A DNA stretch of 64,000 nucleotides, taken from Beijerinckia mobilis (GTDB taxonomy: Bacteria; Pseudomonadota; Alphaproteobacteria; Rhizobiales; Beijerinckiaceae). Location of the stretch: NCBI RefSeq assembly GCF_000745425.1, contig NZ_KN050689.1:129955-193954 (forward strand), given 5' to 3'. Below are positions 58,114 to 64,000 of the stretch, in pieces. Both the position numbers and the translations under genes were made by a program. Within the stretch, counting starts at the first letter, position 1, and every line of letters begins with the position of its first letter. Below the pieces are notes generated by a model. That model did no database searches, had not been told where the DNA came from, and worked only from the letters and a program-made list of their open reading frames with translations.

Positions 58114-59427
58114 ATGTTCGGGATAAGACCGCCCAGGCTTGTGGTGATTTCTCTCGTCTTCGCGCTTCTGGCTGTCGCCGTAGTCGTTGGCGTTCTCTAC
58201 TTTCTGAAACCTCATGCAAACCTTCGCGTCACGACCGGTCCCTTGGGAAGTGCTGCGGATGTATTCATGAAGGCTTTTGCCAATGTGACAACGGCGGCGC
58301 ATCCACGGATACATTTCGTGATGGTCTCCGAGCCGGATCTGGCCTCGAGCGCGAAAGCGATCGAGAATTATGATGTCAATCTTGCTATTATCCGCAGCGA
58401 TGTCTCGCCCCCTACAAATGGAATGACAGTCGCCATCCTGCGCCGTGTCGCTATTGTCTTCGTCCTGCCGCCACATTCCGCGATCGATGCTGTGACGAAA
58501 CTTTATGGCAGAACGGTCGGTATTCCTGAAAGCATTGTTCAGAAGGACAATGAACGGGTTCTCGATACGATCCTGAGCTATTACAATATTCCGGCGGCAG
58601 CCGTGAAACGGGTATTTCTCAAGGATGATGAAATCGGTCCGGCGGTCCAGCAAAAGCGCGTCGATGCTATTCTTTCTGTCGGCCCTGTGGGTCCGGGCCA
58701 AGTGGTCGATACAGTCGCGGCGGTTGCGCGCGGGACCAAGGGGACTCCCACTATTCTCGATATTGATGAGGCGGAAGCGATCGCGAAACGTTTTCCAGGC
58801 TTTGAAACACTCGATGTGCCTGTTGGCGCCTTTAGAGCAAAGCCAGCCACGCCGCATGAGCAGGTGACGGTTCTTGCGGCGACCTATCGCTTCGTCGTTC
58901 CGGAGCGAATGCCCAATGTCGTGGCTGGCGCCATCGCCGATTCCCTTTTTTCGAGCAGAGCCAAGCTCATCAAGCTCAGTCCTGTTGCCACTGAGATAGA
59001 AGCGCCTGATCCTGACAGTAAAAATCCGATTCTGCCAATCCACCCAGGCGTCACTGCTTTTCTCAGCGGTGGCGAGCGCAGTTTTCTTGATGAGTTTCAG
59101 AATTATTTTTATATCGGAACAATGATTGCCAGCGTGCTCGGCTCGGCGCTCGTCATGATCCGGGGGCGGTTGAGTGGCCAGGCGGCCGATCAAAGCCTTC
59201 AAGAGGTCGCTCAGCTTATCTCCATAGCTGATCAGGCGACACAGGCCGATACAGAAGCCATTGATCGGCTGGAAAATGAATTTGATGGACTTGTCGCAAG
59301 GCTGTTGGTTCAACCGGTTTCTGATGCAAGCGGATCAGCCACTCTTTCCATTGCCATCGATCATGCGCGTCATGCGATTGACCGCCGCCGCCAGATTTTG
59401 TGGCATGCGGCAAGGCAGGAGGTTTGA
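58114..59427 (+). CDS. Membrane-anchored TAXI-family solute-binding-like protein
   Basis: A 437-aa protein related to TAXI-type TRAP transporter binding proteins. An N-terminal helix (LVVISLVFALLAVAVVVGVLYFL) leads into LRVTTGPLGSAADVFMKAFANV, VNLAIIRSDVSPP, GRTVGIPESIVQKDNERVLDTIL and AILSVGPVGPG. A second helix at about residues 330-347 (YIGTMIASVLGSALVMI) is followed by an acidic helical tail of about 90 residues. The usual TRAP permease genes are missing, so it may be a sensor or a scaffold; that is inference. Confidence 0.8.
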   Translation: MFGIRPPRLVVISLVFALLAVAVVVGVLYFLKPHANLRVTTGPLGSAADVFMKAFANVTTAAHPRIHFVMVSEPDLASSAKAIENYDVNLAIIRSDVSPPTNGMTVAILRRVAIVFVLPPHSAIDAVTKLYGRTVGIPESIVQKDNERVLDTILSYYNIPAAAVKRVFLKDDEIGPAVQQKRVDAILSVGPVGPGQVVDTVAAVARGTKGTPTILDIDEAEAIAKRFPGFETLDVPVGAFRAKPATPHEQVTVLAATYRFVVPERMPNVVAGAIADSLFSSRAKLIKLSPVATEIEAPDPDSKNPILPIHPGVTAFLSGGERSFLDEFQNYFYIGTMIASVLGSALVMIRGRLSGQAADQSLQEVAQLISIADQATQADTEAIDRLENEFDGLVARLLVQPVSDASGSATLSIAIDHARHAIDRRRQILWHAARQEV

Positions 59428-59589
59428 TGGGTTGTCACTGCGATCCGTAATGATGATCCGACGCATCGGCTTCTTCAGTTTGCGAAGGCCTTTCGGACGC
59501 TTCGTTTTCCTGAACGATCGGCGTTCTACGGCGTTTGGTCTCCGCCAATCCTCGAGTTTCCTTTTGGATATGGATTGGGAGGAACGGAA

Positions 59590-59820
59590 ATGATCATTAA
59601 TTTTCCAGAGGTTGATCCTGCGGACCGGGCGGTGGGGACACGCGTGCGCCAATGGCGCGAGAAAAGAGGTATCAGCCCTGCTGAACTTGCCGACGCTTTG
59701 CATCTGACACGATCGGAACTGATACGGGCTGAAGGTGGCCGCGCTCATTTAAGCGCGATGCAGCTCTACGCGGTGACGCTTCATCTGCGCATTCCGATGC
59801 GCCTGTTGTTTGAGGATTAA
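59590..59820 (+). CDS. Small XRE-type helix-turn-helix regulator
   Basis: A 76-aa DNA-binding protein. The HTH lies in WREKRGISPAELADALHLTRSELIRAEGG, followed by LSAMQLYAVTLHLRIPMRLLFED, the usual second half of the Cro/CI fold. ATG 59590 follows GGGAGGA; a TTG at 59575 overlaps the ribosome site. It lies 160 bases after the TAXI-like gene on the same strand. Target unknown. Confidence 0.82.
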   Translation: MIINFPEVDPADRAVGTRVRQWREKRGISPAELADALHLTRSELIRAEGGRAHLSAMQLYAVTLHLRIPMRLLFED

Positions 59821-60052
59821 TCATCCCGGCGAAATGGCTTCCCAGAGAAGCACGTGGGGCAATCGGGAAAGGGACAGGATCGCAAGGCGGCTGCTTTTCC
59901 TGTTGAATCTCAATGCGGGAGCATTTTATTGGCTCAGCCCGTTTTTCATAAGCGAAACGATTCGGACCTGACGAACGCGCATTAGCCGCTCGTCCTGCGG
60001 GAGAATCGCTTGGTCTCCGTTTGAGACAGCACTGGGCGAGAGGCGTGTATTC

Positions 60053-60832
60053 ATGGTTTTTATCCGCTCCCTCATTTTTAATATCCTCTTTTACCTCGTC
60101 CTGGTCCTTTTGATTCTCAGCGGTCTTCCCTGCCTGTTTCAGGACCGGCACGCCGCCCAAAATCTCGGCCGGCGCTGGGGGCGGACGTCGCTTTTCCTGC
60201 TTGAAAAAATCTGCGGCATGCGGGTCGAATTCAGGAATCTTGAAAATATTCCCGCGGGCGCCTGCATTATCGCGAGCAAGCATCAGTCGATGCTGGAAAC
60301 CATGCTGCTCCCGCTTCATGCCGAGGATTTCAGCTACATCCTCAAGCGGGAATTAATGCTTTTGCCCTTTTTTGGCTGGTATCTCGCCAAGGCTGAACAA
60401 ATTGGCATCAACCGCGCCAAGGGCAGCGCCGCGTTGAATGATCTCACGCGCCAAGCCGGCAAAATCCTCGGTGAAGGCCGGCAAATCATCATCTTTCCCG
60501 AGGGAACACGCCGTCCGCCAGGGGCGCCGGCGCATTATAAGGCGGGGGTCGCCTTCCTTTATGCGGGAAGCCATGTCCCCTGCGTTCCTGTCGCAGTCAA
60601 TACGGGCCTGTTCTGGCCGCGGCGGCGTTTTCTGCGGCGGCCAGGAACCGTGGTGATCGAATATCTCGAACCGATCGCGCCGGGGCTTGATAAAAAGACT
60701 TTCATGAAGGAGCTGGAAACCCAAATCGAAGCCGCCACCAATCGTTTGATGCAGGAGGCTTTGAAAGCCGATCCGTCGCTTGGACAGGGACTTGCTGCGG
60801 CAAATGCCACAATTGCTCCAGAAGCCCTGTGA
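60053..60832 (+). CDS. plsC: 1-acyl-sn-glycerol-3-phosphate acyltransferase
   Basis: PlsC converts lysophosphatidate to phosphatidate in membrane lipid synthesis. The 259-aa protein has an N-terminal membrane helix, the active-site block ASKHQSMLETMLLP, in which the family H-x4-D appears as H-x4-E, and IIIFPEGTRRPPGAPAHYKAG. VPVAVNTGLFWPRRRFLRRPGTVVIEYLEPI follows in the expected order. The Glu variant is, from memory, common in alphaproteobacterial homologues and need not mean loss of function. Confidence 0.9.
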   Translation: MVFIRSLIFNILFYLVLVLLILSGLPCLFQDRHAAQNLGRRWGRTSLFLLEKICGMRVEFRNLENIPAGACIIASKHQSMLETMLLPLHAEDFSYILKRELMLLPFFGWYLAKAEQIGINRAKGSAALNDLTRQAGKILGEGRQIIIFPEGTRRPPGAPAHYKAGVAFLYAGSHVPCVPVAVNTGLFWPRRRFLRRPGTVVIEYLEPIAPGLDKKTFMKELETQIEAATNRLMQEALKADPSLGQGLAAANATIAPEAL

Positions 60833-60902
60833 GATGTGGGGATTAGGATAAGAGATTTGCGAGTCTCGACTTGACTTGAAAAACTTCACTACCTCGCTGC
60901 GA

Positions 60903-60936
60903 TTGACAGAGCGAATCATTTGTTCTAGTTATGTTC
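60903..60936 (+). promoter_or_regulatory. Probable LexA (SOS) box with overlapping promoter
   Basis: GTTC at 60922-60925 and GTTC at 60933-60936 are separated by exactly seven bases, matching the alphaproteobacterial LexA site GTTC-N7-GTTC. TTGACA at 60903-60908 is a consensus -35; a -10 candidate TAGTTA at 60926-60931 is 17 bases downstream and inside the box, so LexA binding would block the promoter. It is 28 bases upstream of the ATG at 60965. Confidence 0.75.
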
Positions 60937-60964
60937 TCGTTTCGTTGAACGAGAGGCAGCCGCG

Positions 60965-61516
60965 ATGCGCGTGGTTCATCCGATTTCTCTTTCACTGGCC
61001 GCTCCGGGGAGTGGTGGCGCTATCTCTATCGAGGGAGAGAGTGTCGATCAGTTCCGGCACGAGAAGAGCGGATATGGGGATTCAACGGGCGCCAGAAAGA
61101 ACAAATCGATAACGTCGAATTCCTGCGAGACGTCTTCACGCGTCTTATGCAACGGTCCGCTCGAAGCTCTGGCGGGCGGAGCATTGTCCTCACGTTTTCA
61201 CGGATGGAATGGCATTTCAGGCCGGCGATATGTTTGTTCCGTTTTTCCCGTCGTTCCAGATGCGCTTTTCGGTGGCTTGCCGGATTTTGCAACGGGGATA
61301 GCTCTTGCCGCGCGCAGCGAGGGCAGAGGACATTATCGTCTCATTCGCATTTTTGAATTCGGCTGGGAAGGCGATCGATTTCTCGGTCATCCAGGAGAGA
61401 TCGAGGCTGCCCTGATGCAAGGAACGCAAGAATGGCATATCCATCTCCTTGCGGAAGAGAAACGGGATCGACGCGCGGTCATTGCCGATCTCGGCGGCCT
61501 CATTCGCATTCTTTGA
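60965..61516 (+). CDS. Uncharacterised protein under a probable LexA box
   Basis: A 183-aa protein with GAGAGG before the ATG. No known domain was recognised. The first 90 residues are rich in Ser, Gly and Asn and look disordered. The C-terminal half appears folded: GRRYVCSVFPVVPDALFGGLPDFATGIALAA in pieces, HYRLIRIFEFGWEGDRFLGH and EWHIHLLAEEKRDRRAVIADLGG. It is not ImuA, LexA, RecA or another standard SOS protein by eye. It is convergent with the ChaC-like gene. Damage-induced expression is inferred from the upstream site. Confidence 0.7.
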   Translation: MRVVHPISLSLAAPGSGGAISIEGESVDQFRHEKSGYGDSTGARKNKSITSNSCETSSRVLCNGPLEALAGGALSSRFHGWNGISGRRYVCSVFPVVPDALFGGLPDFATGIALAARSEGRGHYRLIRIFEFGWEGDRFLGHPGEIEAALMQGTQEWHIHLLAEEKRDRRAVIADLGGLIRIL

Positions 61517-61543
61517 AGCGATTTCGGATCGTTAAAAATCGCT
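61517..61543. terminator. Small hairpin between convergent genes
   Basis: AGCGATTT pairs with AAATCGCT over an 11-base loop, directly after the stop of the LexA-box gene and before the stop of the ChaC-like gene. It is A/T-flanked and may serve both directions. Weak. Confidence 0.4.
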
Positions 61544-61550
61544 TACTACC

Positions 61551-62111
61551 TCAAAGACAGCTTCCTTCGGCTTCTGATTTCCCTCCATCTTCGGCGAGCT
61601 GACGGACGAGCCATTCGAGATAATCGTCGCGAATGTCGAGCGCCCGCAGATGGTTGAGCGTATTGCAGACATAATCGGGATTGTTACCGGAAATTCCATT
61701 GCCTTGCAGGACGAGACGCAAGGCATCCCTACGATCGAGCCGTCCAGCATATTGAGCATGGCTCTGATCGGCGGCATAGGCCAGTGCCTCGACGCGGCGG
61801 CCATCTGAAAGCGCCGCGTGCAGGTGGATTTCGCGATAGACTCCGGTCGCTTGCTCACGGCCTCGAAGATAAACCAGTGTCGTTTTCACAGAGGCGGCCG
61901 AGACCCGAAACGCCATTCCCTTGCAGGAGCCTCCCCGGTCGAGGCCAAGGACCAGACCGGGTTGCTCCTCTGTTCCGCGGTGAACATGCGAATAGATACA
62001 GAGGGAGCGATGATAGCCGTGGATATGGGCAACCGCTTGTTCTTCGAAGGTGAAGCCTGGCCGCCACATGAGCGATCCATAGCCGAAAATCCAAAGATCC
62101 TTGTCCGTCAT
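61551..62111 (-). CDS. ChaC-like gamma-glutamylcyclotransferase
   Basis: A 186-aa protein of the ChaC family, which cleaves glutathione to 5-oxoproline and Cys-Gly. The signature YGSLMWRP near residue 11 and the following HIHGYHRSLCIYSHVHRGT and PGLVLGLDRGGSCKGMAF match. The conserved catalytic glutamate is probably in GVYREIHLHAAL, but the spacing was not verified. ATG 62111 is used; the longer frame to 62168 adds residues before the expected start. Confidence 0.85.
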   Translation of the reverse strand: MTDKDLWIFGYGSLMWRPGFTFEEQAVAHIHGYHRSLCIYSHVHRGTEEQPGLVLGLDRGGSCKGMAFRVSAASVKTTLVYLRGREQATGVYREIHLHAALSDGRRVEALAYAADQSHAQYAGRLDRRDALRLVLQGNGISGNNPDYVCNTLNHLRALDIRDDYLEWLVRQLAEDGGKSEAEGSCL

Positions 62112-62477
62112 TGCCAAAGCTTCATTCCGCCATCCCGCATCTTGGGACAAATCACTTTGGACACGCAAGAGTGTCCAGGGTAAAGCGAATTGTCTTTGTC
62201 ATTTTTTGATTCAAAGATGCGCTCACGCGATCGTCGGACAGGTTGAAACGAGGCTGAATGGTCTTGAGCTTCAATGTCTTGACGGTACCGCCGCTTGGCT
62301 CTGGAACAGACCAGAAATCCGCAATCTGGCTCCATTTGGGAAATAGAGCAGGTTCAGCGAAAAGGCGTTGCGAAAAGATCGAACCGAGGCACACCCCGCT
62401 CCAACGGATTGGATTGACCATTGGAAATATCGTCTGATGACCGGCCGGGCTTTGATCAAAGGCAAGAGCGCACGCTC
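62112..62477. other. Intergenic region between divergent genes
   Basis: About 365 bases between the ChaC-like and DUF2125 starts. It must hold both promoters. No repeat copy or hairpin was recognised, and the short frames are unconvincing. Confidence 0.4.
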
Positions 62478-63521
62478 ATGAATTGGCGGCGTTTGTCCCG
62501 GATTTTGCTGTTCCTCCCATTGATCCTCGTAGGGCTTGGTTTTCTCGGAGGCTGGCTGTTCTGGCATTACATGGCTCGTGAGACGGAAGCCGCTCTCGAT
62601 CTTTGGCAGCAGCAGGAGGCGTCGCTTGGCCGGCGCTGGACCTGCCCTGACCGTCAGCTTTCAGGCTTTCCTTTCGAGATCATTGTTGCCTGCACCAAGC
62701 CACGTTTTCAGGGTGAAATCGAAGGGCGTGTCGTCGAAGGGAATCTAGCAGGATTTACGGCTTCGGCGGCCCTTCAGGCACCAAATAGAATTTTCGCTCA
62801 TCTTCAGGGGCCCTTTGCCGCGCATACGCGCGACGAGACTTTCGACATTACCTTGAACTGGGATGAACTGGGGCTCGAACTCAATGGCGATAACGGCATT
62901 TTTGACCATTGGCGGCTTGATGCGCGCAAGCTCGATTTGAGCGGGCGGAGCAGTGATTTTGGTCCTTTTGCTGCAGAAGTGGACGACATCAAGGCATCGC
63001 TGGAATCTCTCCGGAATCGCTCCGATTTCGCTTATGATTTTCACCTGAATGCGCAGGGCGTCAGACTGGCGGCGCTTGATGCTTTCTTTGATACGACCGT
63101 ACCGGCTGATCTTGGCGCCGATGGCAGTCTGACACAATTGCGTTTTGTTCCGGGCGGGTTGCTGCTCGATCAGATTGACGCTTGGAGACAGGCCGGCGGT
63201 TCTATCACATTCACGAATGCATGGTTGACCAAGGGACAGGTCCATTTTGGTCTTGAAGGCAATCTCGCGCTCGACAGTCAGCATCGTCCGACAGGCCGCA
63301 TGCAGGCACGTTTCAGTGGTCTTGATGACCTTTTACGGTCCTATGGTGTCAATCCGTCGCTTGTACAGGCAGGCTCGCTCCTGAACAGTCTGTTTGGCGG
63401 CAACAGAGGATCGACAAAACAGGAAAGTGATTCGGCATTGCGTCTGCCGATGCGCATTTCGGAAGGCTGGCTCTATATCGGACCGGTCCGCACGCCGCTT
63501 TCTTGGCCTCCTCTCTATTGA
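62478..63521 (+). CDS. DUF2125 family membrane-anchored periplasmic protein
   Basis: A 347-aa protein. One N-terminal helix (ILLFLPLILVGLGFLGGWLFWHYM) anchors a large extracytoplasmic part with the DUF2125 pattern RRWTCPDRQLSGFPFEIIVACTKP in pieces, ASAALQAPNRIFAHLQGPFA and YDFHLNAQGVRLAALDAFF. The two cysteines of CPDRQLSGFPFEIIVAC may form a disulfide. The function is unknown; the family is restricted mainly to alphaproteobacteria. ATG 62478 lies at the start of the anchor. Confidence 0.85.
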   Translation: MNWRRLSRILLFLPLILVGLGFLGGWLFWHYMARETEAALDLWQQQEASLGRRWTCPDRQLSGFPFEIIVACTKPRFQGEIEGRVVEGNLAGFTASAALQAPNRIFAHLQGPFAAHTRDETFDITLNWDELGLELNGDNGIFDHWRLDARKLDLSGRSSDFGPFAAEVDDIKASLESLRNRSDFAYDFHLNAQGVRLAALDAFFDTTVPADLGADGSLTQLRFVPGGLLLDQIDAWRQAGGSITFTNAWLTKGQVHFGLEGNLALDSQHRPTGRMQARFSGLDDLLRSYGVNPSLVQAGSLLNSLFGGNRGSTKQESDSALRLPMRISEGWLYIGPVRTPLSWPPLY

Positions 63522-63710
63522 GAAGGGGTTTGTGGTCCGTCTACGGGAATGAAGAAAAATGGTCCTCGATGTTCTGTTTCTCAGCCCCTCTTGAGAAGAG
63601 ACACGGTTCTTTGCAGGCGATTTCTTTTGAAGAAAGAGAAATGAAGACCGCTGCTTCTTGCATTCTAGGTCCTGTTGACGAATAGGATTCCCAAGTTGCG
63701 AAGGTTCTGA

Positions 63711-63743
63711 TTCAAAGTCGCTTTCAGAAGGAGGCGACTTTGA
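63711..63743 (+). promoter_or_regulatory. Hairpin over the transposase ribosome site
   Basis: TCAAAGTCGC (63712-63721) pairs with GCGACTTTGA (63734-63743). The loop holds AAGGAG and the stem contains the TTG start codon of the transposase. When folded it would hide the start codon, a plausible brake on transposition. The IS end probably lies close upstream but no terminal repeat can be confirmed from one end. Confidence 0.5.
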
Positions 63744-64000
63744 TTCGTGGGCTGATGTCGGATGAAGAATGGGCCTGTCTTGAGCCGTTCGTGACGCGGC
63801 GCGGGCCGCATAGCGGGCGACGCGCGAAGGACCATCGCCTTGTTCTTGATGGTATTTTCTGGATTTCCCGCACGGGCGTGCAATGGCGCGATTTGCACGA
63901 GCATTTCGGCAAATGGTCATCAGTTTATCGCCAGTTTCGGCGCTGGACGCTGGCTGGATTGTGGGAAACGCTGCTCGAAGCCTTGAATGAGACCGAAGGT
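63740..64000 (+). mobile_element. IS5-type transposase, 5' part (truncated by window edge)
   Basis: An open frame of 87 codons to the edge begins at TTG 63740 behind AAGGAGG (or at ATG 63755). It reads SDEEWACLEPF, GRRAKDHRLVLDGIFWISRTGVQWRDL in pieces, and FGKWSSVYRQFRRWTLAGLWETLLEAL, the N-terminal DUF4096/IS5-like pattern of ISL2/IS1031-type transposases. The DDE catalytic core lies outside the window. The element follows the DUF2125 gene by about 200 bases. Confidence 0.88.

Overview
The window reads as chromosomal DNA of an alphaproteobacterium, most likely of the order Hyphomicrobiales (Rhizobiales) and possibly a Beijerinckiaceae relative. The support is the gene neighbourhood hemE / PEP-synthase regulator / maf / aroE with hemJ and rho alongside, a LexA-type box of the form GTTC-N7-GTTC, an aerobic (CobG-type) cobalamin pathway, and families common in this order (IalB, DUF1223, DUF2125, CobE). 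No rRNA, tRNA or CRISPR array was recognised. The genus is an inference; no database was consulted.

Layout. 1-4.2 kb: the truncated start of an AT-rich membrane protein gene (polysaccharide polymerase-like), an AT-rich spacer, then rfbC-rfbB-rfbD for dTDP-L-rhamnose, without rfbA. 4.2-15.9 kb: mostly minus-strand cell-envelope and nutrient genes: OprB porin, P19-like periplasmic metal protein, Tat-exported PhoD, a RecD/Dda-like helicase, a LolA-like secreted protein, an AcpA/phospholipase C-type phosphoesterase, and an imelysin plus di-haem peroxidase pair. 16.1-27.6 kb: a cobalamin riboswitch followed by cobW-N-G-H-I-J, a reversed cobK, then cobL-E-M; most junctions overlap by a few bases. 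28-39.2 kb: a large VWA/amidotransferase-like membrane protein, a UvrD-like helicase, hemH, a 5'-nucleotidase, a beta-barrel protein, two TPM-domain proteins and lemA. 39.2-48 kb: sparsely coding, with DUF1223, IalB, acs with a clear terminator, an L,D-transpeptidase, DUF167 and a phosphomannomutase.

48.7-55.6 kb is the most informative part. ppsR-maf-aroE run leftwards and hemE-hemJ-rho run rightwards from a gene-free interval of about 1.1 kb. In Caulobacter and relatives the chromosomal origin lies beside hemE, and this interval carries several DnaA-box-like sites and an AT-rich tract next to hemE, so it is proposed as oriC. 55.9-64 kb: a secreted catalase-like peroxidase, a small histidine-rich exported protein, a membrane-anchored TAXI-type binding protein with a small XRE regulator, an acyltransferase, an uncharacterised gene under a probable LexA (SOS) box, a ChaC-like cyclotransferase, a DUF2125 protein, and the start of an IS5-type transposase cut by the window edge.

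A family of two-module palindromic repeats recurs in the intergenic spaces (near 32.6, 38.5 and 57.8 kb, with partial copies elsewhere). The strongest leads are the putative origin, the LexA-box gene, the repeat family and the histidine-rich small protein.
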